From Welwitschia mirabilis (Eukaryota > Gnetophyta > Gnetopsida > Welwitschiales): DNA of 43,207 bases. Under the pieces are notes generated by a model. That model made no database searches. It worked only from the letters and a program-made list of their open reading frames with translations, and was not told the DNA's origin. Positions 22,253 to 34,079 of this stretch are shown piece by piece (within the stretch, counting starts at the first letter, position 1; each line of letters begins with the position of its first letter). The stretch spans positions 66,900,784-66,943,990 of the forward strand of contig JBOZIK010000001.1 in the NCBI GenBank assembly GCA_051453625.1, written 5' to 3'. The position numbers and the translations under genes were made by a program.

Positions 22253-23110
22253 TAGAAAGGCATTCAAGAAGATTAGAAGATTGATTCTCATCACCTACGT
22301 AAGTTATTTTATTTTAGGTTATTTATTTAAGTATTATTATCTTATATTCTTAAGTTGAATATGCTTGTGTACACTTAATCATCTTTTGTAGTTTACAAGT
22401 ATCCATGTGGCTATCCTAATTTGAAGTGTAATATATATTTCATTTCTTGCAGATTACATTTCTTTTCAATTTAAGAAATTTACTTTTATTATTGTTGTTA
22501 TCATCTTTTTAATCTACTTTTATTTTTAGAGGTTATCATTTTTAATTTACTATTTTGACAAGAGATTATAATGAATTATTATATCTACTCCTCACACTTC
22601 TTTTGATCTTGGTGATTATTACATTTTATGAAAACTTGTCATACATTTTGTGCTTTATGTGATCTGAGTGATTTCCACATCCATTATTGTTGGAACCTAC
22701 TTCTTGCATCTTAGGCAATTCTAAAGTTTATTACCCCTTGAGTGTAAACAAGTTTGTTGTCATTTTGTAATTATGTAGGAAAATCGTAAATCATTTTAGA
22801 GAAATTTACTTCATTGAATAAACTATCAAATAAGTTCTAAATGACTTTGATTTAAGAACTCAAGGTGAGAAATAAAAGTTTATTTTAAAAATATAACAAA
22901 ATGATTATTTTCCTTCTTAAAATTCCTCAATTTCTTCAAATAGACCTCCCTCGTCTTTAATTAATTAATTTCTTAAAATAGTCCTTCCTCTTCTTCAAAT
23001 AATCTATCTTCTAACATGGATTCAATTTAAAAAATTACCTTTAAAGTTCTTAAAAAATTCATTGTGAAAAAAATGAGAAATACAAAAGTCCTTTCAACCT
23101 ATCTATCAAT
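22253..23110 (+). other. Element C leader
   Basis: Sequence between the primer binding site and the first gag-like block. No coding frame is supported. Confidence 0.4.
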
Positions 23111-24650
23111 GATAATGTAAAGTTTAAAATATAAGTTCTTATCCAACCTTTTAGATAATGATGTTAAGAACCATTTCCAACATGCAGTCAAAATAGAACA
23201 ACTTATTCTTACATCTAGAAATGGTAAAAAGTAAATAATTTTTAGGACTTATATGGCCATTTTTCCATTCACTCTTAGAGTAAAAGCCAAAAATTATCTA
23301 AAACGTTTCTACAAAATATCCTTAAGAATTAGGATCAAGCACAAGATGCCTTTATGAAAAGGTTCATTAATGAAACAACCATGAGAAGAAGAAGCAAATA
23401 AGTCATAAATTTTTCATAACTACCTTATAAATACAATGCTATTACTTATGCAAGATTCATAATAGCCATGTTATTTAAATAACAGATGAATTCATAAAAA
23501 AAGAACTTATGGAATACTGATATATTAGGTTAAATTATCAAACTAAGAGACCGAGGATCTCTAATGAATCTTACCTTAGATGGTTCTTGAAAATTATTAT
23601 TAGGAAAATTAGTTGAGATAATTCAAACTTAGCCTAAACCAACCCTCAAAGAAGGTAAAACTATATAATAGGTATTAAAAGACCTAAATAAAGTGCAGGA
23701 GAAAGATACACAAGAAAAATCTTACCCAAACAAAATGATTCAAGACCTCACAAACACATTAGAAAAAAACACCATAGATTTTTTTGATGATAAATTATTA
23801 AATAAGAAACATTCAACATCTTACATATGACATTTGTGAGTATAATTCTCCTATAACAAAATATTATCCTATTTTTTCAAACTTGTAAAGAGATGATTTT
23901 TGAAGATCCTTATGCATTTAAGAAAATGCCTAACATTTATATGAATAATTAAGAATTAATTTATAGGAATAATTAAGAATTCAAATCAAGAAACAATGTG
24001 CCATCACCAAATTTCAATTCCTCCTTTGAGAATAAATTTAGAAATAATAAATTCCAATCAAAATCTTTTAGTTGTAATAGAAACTATTCATTCAGAGATT
24101 CAATTGAATAGTTTGAAAGAAAAATGATAATACCACAAATTAGAACATGAAAAATTAAAAAAATAAGATTGAAAACCTTATAGAAATACTTAAGAAACTA
24201 TATTGTGGAATCAAAAAGTAAAAGCATATCTTACAACTTAGGTAATACTAATTTCTAATAAGATGAAGAAGGATGAGAATGTTGTAATAATAAGTGGATA
24301 TAGCACAACTCCCAAGGAAGAAGCCTTAACTGCTCATAGCTAAGATAAAAATAAAACACATGATGATGATATTGAGATACTTGATCAAATGAACCTTCCT
24401 TCAACATCCAAGACAAAACCTAGTAACAACAAAACCCATGAGAATAAAAGAAAGAATCCTATAACTCATTGGTTAGGGAGAGTGAAACTAGTCTTGCTTG
24501 TGATGTTTATATTAAAGAAATCATGTAAGACATGAGTATTAACCTAAATTTTTGGAACATATTATAAGATAATCCTAACTGCAACTTGATATAAAAGGAT
24601 CTAATTAAGAGAAAATAAAAGAAAGCTATACCAAGTAGAATATTCATAGC
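23110..24650 (+). pseudogene. Gypsy gag relic (Element C)
   Basis: At 23253-23300 the plus strand reads MAIFPFTLRVKAKNYL, the conserved centre of the plant Retrotrans_gag domain, which forms the retrotransposon particle. A few dozen codons on, another frame gives peptides like those of the domain's second half. After that the coding signal fades, and the stretch to 24650 is Lys/Asn-rich with many stops. Overall length (about 1.5 kb) fits gag plus the usual linker before protease. Ends are approximate. Confidence 0.65.
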
Positions 24651-24689
24651 ACAATCTCTTTCTAATTTGATCATGCAAAAATGTCCTAA

Positions 24690-25100
24690 GTTAAAAGATC
24701 ATAAGGCTATCACTTTTAATGTTATTTTAGAAGAAAATGAAAAAAACCAAAAATTTTTTAATTAACTTAGGGACTAGTGTCAACATGACACCATTTCATA
24801 TTTGCAAGAAATTTGGATTGGAAATTATGATTTAAACAAGAAAAATTATTTTGAAATTAGATAATACAACTATAAAAAGACCAATGAGAATTATTAAGGA
24901 CTTAGTAATATAAATCAAAGATCTTTTTATCCTATAGATGTAATTATCATTAAGGTAGAACACAATGGAGGATATCCTTCACTCTTAGGAAGAGCCTTTT
25001 ATGTCATAGCCTATTATATTATTGATATATGCATGGGAATAAGGGAGTGTTATGTGAGAAATAAGACATTCATTATTACAATACATGGTGCTACTAAAAA
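24690..25100 (+). pseudogene. Gypsy retropepsin relic (Element C)
   Basis: The active-site block reads NLGTSVNMTPFHICKKFGLE from 24764, with Asn in place of the catalytic Asp (one G-to-A change). Downstream, in shifting frames, come KLDNTTIKRPMRIIKD and PSLLGRAFYVIA, matching the flap region and the I-L-G-R-P-F block of the family in the right order. The loss of the catalytic Asp and several stops mean it is dead. Confidence 0.72.
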
Positions 25101-25429
25101 AGACATTTAGATGAAAAAATTATATTTGTCATGTTTCTTTAACATCATCTTATAGAAGAAAGGATTATTATTTTATAATATTAAATATTTTTTGACAATT
25201 ATGAAGAATGTAGTAATGTCTTAAAAAGTGTAAACTCCTCCAACCCTTGTAATCTCAATGATCACTTTCTATATAACAACTTAGATAAAAAAGTGAATGA
25301 GAATTTTAGATCCTTTCTTGATCATAAAATCCAACACGTAAGATCCATTGAAAATTTACTTCATAAACATGGATGTTCTACATTACTAAAATATGACCAT
25401 GATATGTAACTTCTAGAATTACCAAATGT

Positions 25430-26390
25430 CTTGAAATAAATTTTTCTCATAAGAACCCTAAGAAACCTTTAATTATTAATGTTTATTCTTATCCTTTTCA
25501 AGAAAAATCTTTAATTCAAATTCTTACTTCTAAAAGATGTGCTTTTTCTTGGATGCATAAAGATGTTTTAGCCATTCCTCCTTCCATAATTCAATGTAAA
25601 ATATACTTGAGAGATAATTCTAAATCCATTAGACAACCATCAAGAAGACTTAACCTAGTCCTTAAGTAAATAGTAAAAGAGAGAATCATTAAACTTATGG
25701 ATACTAGAATTATATACGTCATTTTCAATGGTTAATGGATTAGCCCCTTAACTATAGTTCCAAAAAAGAGTGAAAAGTGGTGAGTTTGTATTGACTTTTA
25801 AAATCTTAATGATATCATAAAGAAATATCATTGTACCTTATTCTTTCTAAACCAATTACTTTAGATAATCAAGGCCATTCTTACTATTTTTTCCTTGATG
25901 GCTATAATGATTACAACTAATCATGTATTACTAATGAATATTAAGTAAAAACAACTTTTACCTCACTCTTTGGCATCTTTTTTTTTTTTTAAAAAAAGGA
26001 AAATGCCCTTTGATTTTGTATAAGGCATCTAGAACCTTTCAACAAGACATAATAGGTATCTTTTTTGATATAATTAAAGCATATAGAAATATTTATGGAT
26101 GACTTTTATATTTTTTGTGATTTCTTTGACTAACATTTAAAGAGATTAGAATAAGTCTTACATTATTAGATAGCAATTGGTTTTCATTTAAGTTAGGGAA
26201 GAATCAATTTCTTGTGAGAGATGAAATAGTATTAAGACATCCCATTTTTAGTAAAGGTATTAGGATAAATCCAACTAAAATCAACATCATTTAAAATCTT
26301 CCTCCTCCAATTAATGTTAAAAAAATTAGGTCCTTTCTTAGCCATGTCATTTTTTATAGAAGAGTCATTAATGAAAATGTAAGCAAACAT
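25430..26390 (+). pseudogene. Gypsy reverse transcriptase relic (Element C)
   Basis: In order: SWMHKDVLAIPPSI, RQPSRRLNLVL, KERIIKLMDTRIIYVI, a VPKKSEKW block followed by a stop where Arg is expected before VCIDF, then the palm. The catalytic loop is intact as FMDD at 26092-26103 (IFMDDFYIF) but in a frame shifted from the preceding segment. FYRRVINENVSKHLYYFLE at about 26350-26410 marks the thumb and the join to RNase H. A T/A homopolymer at 25978-25997 lies near one frame change. Most of the stops are TAG, TAA or TGA at positions where Gln, Arg or Trp is usual. Confidence 0.82.
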
Positions 26391-26930
26391 CTTTATTATT
26401 TTTTAGAAACATATGTTAAGTTTTATTGGATTAAAAAGTGTCAATTTGCCTTTGAGAGACTTAAAGATAAAATCACTTCTAAACCTATAGTAGGAGTTGT
26501 CAATCAAAATAAAGGCTTTGAAATCATATGTAATGCTAGTAATGTTGTCATAAGTGAAATATTAGGATAAAAATGTGAAAATAAATATCAAGTACTTAGA
26601 TTTATTAAAAAACCCATTTTGAATTTCAACTTAATTAAAATGCCATCCAAAAAAAAGAAAAATAATAATGCTTCTCATAATCTTTTGACTTAATAAACTT
26701 AGACATTATCTTCTTGGTTTTCTTATAACCAAAACATATTCTAGTGCAAAACTTATTAGAAGAATTCTTTTAATGGAAAAATGAAACTTAACCATCATAG
26801 ATAAAAAATTAATTCATAATTATGTAGCTCATCAACTATCTATAATCCCTTATAAATAAAAACTTCTACATTTTTGTTTTAATCTTCTTATAAAAGACAC
26901 ATTTCTAGATGAGTAACTCTTTGTAAATGA
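26391..26930 (+). pseudogene. RNase H relic (Element C)
   Basis: Follows RT directly. KKCQFAFERLKDKITSKPIV and then GFEIICNASNVVISEILG match the N-terminal part of the gypsy RNase H domain, with Asn where the first catalytic Asp (CDAS) belongs. KLIRRILLMEK near 26750 and NYVAHQLSIIP near 26820 match the C-terminal part (the usual VADHLSRLP block). Confidence 0.72.
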
Positions 26931-28250
26931 ATGGATTTATTCTATTTGTTCTTAACACCCTAATCCCTAGAATCCTGATATTGTAAACTATCTTATCACT
27001 TTAAAAATTTTTTGACATTAGACTAAAAACCAAAGAAAATATTTTTTTATAGAATAGGAAATTTAGAATGGAATGAACAACACCTTTACTGAAGATGTAA
27101 AGATCAAATTATGAATAAGTGTGTACAAAAATGGGAATAATGTAATATTCTATCCTTTATCATGGTAGCATATGTGGATATTAGTTCATTAGCTAAAATA
27201 TCATCTTAAAAATCATACATGCTAAGTTATATTAGCCTACCTTTTTCAAAGATTCATTTGAATGTACTTGAAAATGTGATGTGTGTCAATGTTTTAATAG
27301 CATTTTAAAATCATAATAGATGCTTGCTTAATCTATCATAGGATCAAAAACTTTTTGATTATTAGGATATAGACTTTGTATACCTCTTAAACCATCTTTC
27401 TATAATAGGAATTATATCTTAATGGCCATAGATAATGTAACAAAATGGGTTTAAGCAATTTTTACCAGTATAAATGATACCAAACCCACATGTTCTTTTC
27501 TTAGATCCAATATTTTTCACACATTTAACTTTTTTAAAATCTTAGTTAGTAACCAACATACTTATTTCATTAATAAGGTTCTTTATAAACTTCTCCTTTT
27601 AATAAGGGTAGAACATAGAATAATTAATCCCTATCATCCACAAACTAAAGGTCAAGTGAAAAATGCTAATAATAAAAGCAAGAAAATGCTTTAAGATCTT
27701 GTATTTAAAAATAATAATCATGATCTTTAAAACTTAATGATATTCTTTAGGCTTAACATACTACTTGGTATAGTTTATTTGGATTTTTCCCTTATGAATT
27801 TTTGTACATTAAAACTTATGCTCTTCCTATGAATGTGTGCTATAACTCTTATAAAACTATTCATCAATCTAGTATGATTAATTCTGATGAAAAAATTCAA
27901 TATAGATTATTAAAACTATAGCACTTTAATGAGAAATGAATTCATGCTATCCATAGGTAACTCATTTAAAAATGCCAAGCCAAATTTCATCATGATAAAA
28001 ATAATATAACCAAATTCTTTAAACCTAATCAACTAGTGCTTCTATTTAATACTTGAGTGCACTGGTGCTTCTATTTAATACTTATTGCACATATTTCATC
28101 ATAAGTTGACTTCTAAGTGGCTAGATTTTTACCTTATTAAGAAAGCTACTCTTAGTGACTCTATTAAGATTTTCAACTTATACTCTAATGAATAGTTAAA
28201 ATTAAATAGACCATTATTAAAGATATACCAATCACTTAACGATTTTCATT
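26931..28250 (+). pseudogene. Integrase relic (Element C)
   Basis: DIVNYLITL at about 26980 is the segment before the zinc-binding domain. The catalytic core is seen from about 27360 (an IDF block), through NPYHPQTKGQV-like sequence at about 27625-27655, the well-known motif of plant gypsy integrases. After it come ALPMNVCYNSYKT and LLKLQHFNEK-like blocks. The C-terminal domain reads SKWLDFYLIKKATLSDSIKI near 28110-28175 and fades by about 28250. Many stops and frame changes. Confidence 0.75.
28036..28093 (+). repeat. 29-bp tandem duplication in the integrase tail
   Basis: GTGCTTCTATTTAATACTTG starts at 28036 and almost the same at 28065. It is a local two-copy duplication in the decayed C-terminal part of integrase, probably replication slippage. 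Confidence 0.75.
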
Positions 28251-30900
28251 ATATTAATAATATGACTAAAGCAATTAAATTAGTTGAACTTATTACTCAA
28301 AAAGAGAGTATTTGTTTGCCATTATTTAAATAATTTCTTGACTAAATTCCTTTATTAAGTCATCTTACTACTTAATCATTTATTTACTTGTTCTAATAAT
28401 GAAATTATTAGATTTTTTCTTAAAGTAATTCTCTATCTTAACCAATCTGAGAAATTCTCATCTCTATGAACCTCAGTGTCTATGTTAATTTTGTTTAAGT
28501 ATTAATATTCCAAATATGATGCTTATTTTCAAATTTTACTTTATTAATTTATCATTCCAATGATCAATTAATGTTCAAGAATGTAAAATATAATTTAATT
28601 GGTAAATAAAATGTCTAAATTAAGAGAAAAACTTATGTATAAATATAAATCTTATAAGTTATCTTATTTACTACTATAAGCATAGTAGAATAACGTTTCC
28701 TAAGAAAATATTTTGGCAATATGGTATGGTAGTTATGGAAACTCCATAAGAGAGTTAGTTTCCATGATATAGCTTTTTCATATGGCTTCTTACTATCTTA
28801 ATAGCCTTTTCACTTCCCTCATCATGATGAATGATGTTTTAACACTCTATAAATTTGATTTTCATAACTCTAGAGCCATGAATTATTACGAATGTCAAAA
28901 AAATTTTATCATTAGATGATGCATTATCAAGGTTTCAATGCTATTATAGCTAATGATTATATTAGTTATAGCCCTCACATTACATTAATACTTTGCAAAA
29001 TAGACATTAGATGTTTTTGTAATGATTACTCTTGATACATGATGCTCTATTTTGTTTAGCATTAAATCATGCATCTTTAATATTAAGTGTTTTTATAATG
29101 TATAGTAATGGATATTGCTTATTTAACATTGGAGAAAGTATTTAATCTTCTTTATAATTCATTATGTTCATTTTCATTTTAAGCATTTTCATAGGATTTA
29201 TTTTAGTGATCTAAAAGCCATTTCTAAATTTTCTCTTATCTTTTATAGGACTAACATTATTTTTTAGTTTTCTTATCACACTTAGGACTTATACTATTCA
29301 TTCATTAATCTTCATTTGACCATGATCATCATATTTACTATTATCTATCCACTTCATGTTTTTATGCTTTAACTAATGATGAATGTCCCCATCCAAATTT
29401 TCCTTTGTACCTTACCTTCTTGGCTAATTTTCTTGAGCATTAAGCTTTAAAGACTACTAATCCTTACTTCCTTTATCTTGGATAAAGTCTTAGTCTTTTT
29501 CTTCCCTTATTAATCTAATTTTTATCTTCCTTTAATTGTCCCTTTTTGATCTTTGATTCATGAGTTAATGTTTTTAACCTATTTCTAACTCATCTTTGTC
29601 ATTATTTTTAAGGTTTGGTAGTAGTCTAGGAAACCCTTGAGATATAATACATATTTTGTTAGGTTTTATATCCTCAATATTTTCATTTTGCTAAGTTAAT
29701 GATGTTTTCCCCCTATATTATCTAGAAGACCACTTAGATGATGAACTTTAATCACTTCGTCTGACTTATTTCTTTTAATTTTTGAGTTTCTAATATTGTT
29801 TTCAACATCTTTGAATTACATTTCAACATTCTCTAATTTGTATCCTTTATCACTTATTAAAAAATGTTAATCATTTATCCTATCATCTAAATAAAGCACA
29901 TAGATGATTATTATTCTAACATTATCTAAAAATGAAATTTAAAACAAATTTGGGCTATTTAATTTTCACTATTTAAGAGTAATTAACATCTGACCTCCAT
30001 TTAAATGAATCCTTGAATAACTGCAACATACCCACACCTAGGCTCTTTTTCTTTCCATCTTTTTGGCTATTTTTTTTATCATTCTAACTGGTCTTTAATC
30101 CTTGAACCTTCTAACACTCATTCTGGCCTTCGTACATCTACCTCTTAATAGTATATTTGCATGGATTCTATACTCCAGAGTTGGATTTTCTATTATGTTA
30201 TAGAAATGAGGGTTTTTTTAATTATCATCTTATTTTTACTAATTTCTAATATTTTTAGAACCTTTTGAGATGTAGTTTTCATGTAACATTATCTATTTTT
30301 TATCTCGTCAATTTGGTACAAACAGTTTACGCTTTTGCCACATATTTATGAGATAGCAATTTTAAGTTGAATTCCTTAGAAACTTTGATTTTTGTAATAA
30401 ATTCATATTTCTCTCTTACTTTAAAATTTCATAAACTTATATTCAAAATGTTTAGATGAACATACTCTAGCTTTTTTCCATCCCAAAATTTTCATTTTTA
30501 GCCTTAGTTTTTCATGGTGAATACACATACTTAATTTTTCATCTATTTTTCATGCAATCTGATATGAATTGTTTACTTAATTAGGGGTATTATTTTTCAC
30601 AATATGTCATGATTTTTACCAAAAATGTTTAACTTTAGATGATGGATTTATTTTATTTTTTAATTTTATAGCTCATTTTGGCATAATATTATGAGGTCAT
30701 TTTGTGGCTTTTTTCAATGGTAAGTAAGCATCACATGTACTTTTAATAAGTCATAGAGGTGTGCTTCAATTAGATAAGTTCTTAAGGATAATACCTCTTT
30801 ATAGACTAATTTTTAGTCATCCTCTCATCCTAAAAAGAAGTAGAAGAGAACTTAATTCTGTAGAGTCAGAGTAGAGGCTATCACACATGAAGCCATAAAT
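28251..30900 (+). other. Element C region after pol, no clear coding
   Basis: Very T-rich on the plus strand, with no domain that I recognise. A short perfect inverted repeat (ATGGAAACT/AGTTTCCAT, 13-base loop) lies near 28736-28766. In Athila-type elements an additional ORF lies here. Confidence 0.4.
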
Positions 30901-31450
30901 CAGAGATGAACTTTAAGGAATTCATTTAGAGATTAGTATCTTAAGGTAGATCAGCATGTTACCTAGCTTTAAATGAGATATATTTTAAATGATCATAGGA
31001 TATATTACACTAAATATATCCATGAGTTCTATAATCCTATGTACGTTAAGGTCTAGCATGCGATGATGGGGAATTGATTGAAACCATTAGAGCTACAATT
31101 AGTGGGTAGGACATGCATATCTTGCCTAGACACGTCAGTGAGGTTACAAAATTGGATGATGGAGTAACTAGCCACATTTACATAACTAAAGTTAACGGTA
31201 TCATCGAGATTGTTGTTCCCTACTCAACATCCAAGAAGATATAGCAAGAAACCCTCATAGAGTACTAATTACATAGGTATTTCTAGCATACAAATTACTC
31301 CATAGGTATTTAATACATAACATTAATCCATAACTCCACAAATGTCACTACATGATATTACACCTTTAAATCTTAGTTGTATTCTAATAAAGTGAGTAGA
31401 TGAATCTATCATCATTTATTTTAAGAAGACTAAGGATCATGAGAGACATG
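30901..31450 (+). pseudogene. Possible plant transposon-protein-like ORF relic (Element C)
   Basis: Around 31000-31200 the plus strand gives, across a frame change, HEFYNPMYVKV and then DDGELIETIRATISG and HILPRHVSEVTKLDDGVTS. The FY-N-(M)Y pattern followed by a short spacer and a G-containing segment resembles the N-terminal part of the 'putative plant transposon protein' family (Transposase_32) and the extra ORF of Athila elements. The run DDGELIETIRATISG is an unusually long clean stretch for this region. Weak recognition by eye only. Confidence 0.4.
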
Positions 31451-32481
31451 ACATCTACAAGGACATTAGGATTCACATTCCTACTCTTAGTCATTTTTCA
31501 TAGGTACTACATATGAGAGACACAAAGTATACAAGCTTAGAATCATTTATATACTATGTCTAGATACATTATAAATCTTGGCATCCAGATCCCTAGAAAG
31601 TCATACTAATAATAGGCTTATAGAGTTCCTCCTACAGTAGGAGTGGTAAGAGGATTCACTAGATATAGGATTTGATTATAAGTACAAATTAGAAACTAGA
31701 GGAATGATTTGATTAAAGGATGGGTAGCCTTAAGAAGAGAGTAATAGCTATTTAGTACTAGGTAATGCATATCAAGCAGAGTGTTACTGTGTTCTTTATA
31801 ATAAAATTAGAACGCAATAAATTAAGACCACAATTATTATTCTAGAGCATGTGAATTTCCTCTTTTTAATCGATTAGGAGCAAATTCCATCATCACCACC
31901 AACTAATTTAGATTTGGATATACCCTTCATGATATCTTCTTGTAGATGATCATTATTATAGTGGCATTTTGCTACCATTGTATAGAGATATCTAATTTTA
32001 TACTCAAAAACTTATTTAAGGTGATATATAAATATATGTTTTGATTATGATTTGTTTATTATTTTTTTTATTAGAGTAATTTTATCATGTTCTTATTATT
32101 ATCACTTGAAAATGTGTAATATGGGGCTAATGTAGGAAAACCACATTAGTTAATCATTCTTATGGGATACTTATTACAATATGACTATACAAGATTTTCA
32201 TAGGTATAATTCAGGTTAATATGGGCTATAAATAAATCAAGGAGATGAATCTTTTTTAAAATTAATTTAATTAACCATCATCCACTCAGTCATCTGGATA
32301 ACACTAGATAGAAAAATGTGTTACAATGTTTGGACTGATGAATAGATACTTCACCAATTTGTCACATAGAATCTAGATGATAAAGTTATTAAAATTCATT
32401 TTTATGATTACTTAAATTATTATCTTGTCAATTTAGATTACTACTTATTATCTATTTACTTTATGAGAGACTAACAAATTC
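31451..32481 (+). other. Element C 3' untranslated region
   Basis: No supported coding frame between the possible extra ORF and the polypurine tract. Confidence 0.4.
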
Positions 32482-32494
32482 TTAATGGGGACTA
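32482..32494 (+). promoter_or_regulatory. Polypurine tract of Element C
   Basis: TTAATGGGGACTA directly precedes TGTTACAACAC, the start of the 3' LTR. Position is right for second-strand priming; the purine run is short and partly degraded. Confidence 0.5.
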
Positions 32495-33635
32495 TGTTAC
32501 AACACTAATTTCCATATTTGACATACATTTGGAGTATGTTTTTAGGTCTATTTCACATCTCTATAAGGTAATTAGGATTGCTACGCTCAATCATCACAAT
32601 GATCATAAGAAGCATAGTTTTACATCTACTTAATACCTTATATATGATTTTTAGGATTTCTCTATCTATGATCCTTTTTGATAAAGTAAAGATGATAAAT
32701 GATTTCATCTTATAAATTAAAATCATAGGAAACAATCACACTATTTCTTGATAGTCATCCACTCTAATCATCTAGACAATAATAGAAGAATGACTATTAG
32801 TAATTACATAAGAAACGCATGTGAAGGGTGGTTATTAGAAGTGGAATATCATCCATCATAATCATTTAGATAAGCCACCTATATGATCATTTAAATCTGA
32901 TCAAATATTAATTAACTTGTGTTTCTTTATTAGTAAAAGCCATTTATTTTCATTTTGTACATATTCATACTTCAAACCATTGATTCAAACATATAAATAA
33001 CCCCTTTATACATTTATTTTAGCTATCCCTTTAGCACCAAATGATGTTACAATAATTAGAGTTCATTTGAGAAAATAATCCATTCTAACTTATGAGAGGA
33101 ACTTACATTGGTATTAGGATAAATATCCTTCATTAAAAGTTAGCTACTTATAAGTGGATGTTATTACAATTTAATTAATAAAGTTAATTTGTAGTCTCTC
33201 AAATTATTCTTCTTCTCTACCTTATATTGTATGTTAAAATCATATTGATGTTTAAGTATATTAATCTTAATTTTAATATAAAATATAAGGAATAACTTGG
33301 ATGATAAAAATTTGGTCAATTTGGTTAATTAATTGCATTAGAAATTGAATTTCATTTTCATCTTTTTGCATTTCAAGTCATTACATTCCATTTCATTGTA
33401 CTCTACATTCATTGCATGCCATTCATTATTGAATTATTATTTTATTTTGTACTTAATTAGGAAAGAGAAAAAAATATTTTCTTGTTTGAATGGATTAATT
33501 TTCTAGATAACCATCAAATTTATTACTATTATATGATATTGGATTTATATATTTACACTAGTCTGTATTTATGTAAATTAGATATTGAAATATTATAGGT
33601 TATTGATGAGTGGATTTAAAGCATATGTGCATGCA
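32495..33635 (+). repeat. 3' LTR of Element C
   Basis: Starts TGTTACAACAC and ends TTATA at 33635, where the 5' copy has CTACA. About 1.14 kb, without the 1.24-kb segment present in the 5' LTR. The many differences between the two LTRs imply an old insertion. Confidence 0.75.
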
Positions 33636-34079
33636 AGGTTTTATACTTGAATAAAGACTATTCATATAAACCTAATAGGTCTTATAAAACTTTAAGCAAG
33701 AAGTGAAACATGGTATGTTTATGTCTTCTTTCATGACTTTAATATACATGGTTTAGTATACACATTACAAGAAAAATTACATACTTTTTACTTTTTCAAT
33801 ACTTCTAAATCACATATTGAAAAGTAATTTGTGTGAAAGTTAAAATAAATAGATCAAATTAATAAACAAAGTTTTATTCTAATGAGTTTATGTTGTTTTT
33901 TTAATTCTAATGGCATCATTCAATAGAGAAGAACATCATACACACATGATGTTAATGTTATGATATAAAGAAGAAAATGTACATTATTATAGATGATAAA
34001 AGTATTGCAAAATCATGAAGAACCACAAAATAAAATCTAAAATAAATCTTTCTATATAGTAAACTATGTTAAGACTAAA
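33636..34079. other. Spacer with a CACTA-like motif
   Basis: CATTACAAGAAAAA at 33763-33776 is one C-to-T change from CACTACAAGAAAAA, the terminal sequence of plant CACTA (En/Spm) transposons, and is followed by repeated TTTTTACTTTTT/AAAAGTAA-type motifs like CACTA subterminal repeats. I found no matching opposite end (TTCTTGTAGTG or a C-to-T variant) in the window, so this is a weak call. Confidence 0.25.

Larger units (their letters stand above)
19664..33635 (+). mobile_element. Element C: Athila/Tat-like Ty3/gypsy retrotransposon, heavily decayed
   Basis: A 14-kb plus-strand element. Diverged LTRs lie at 19664-22229 and 32495-33635, a primer-binding-site relic at 22241-22252 and a polypurine tract at 32482-32494. 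Between them gag, protease, RT, RNase H and integrase follow in gypsy order, each recognisable by eye despite dozens of stops and frameshifts. The style of gag (FPFTLRVKAKNYL), the N/D-L-G protease site and the FMDD reverse transcriptase point to the non-chromovirus Athila/Tat group. About 4.2 kb lies between pol and the 3' LTR, long for a simple gypsy element but expected for Athila-type elements with an extra ORF. No target duplication could be confirmed at the diverged LTR ends. Confidence 0.82.
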
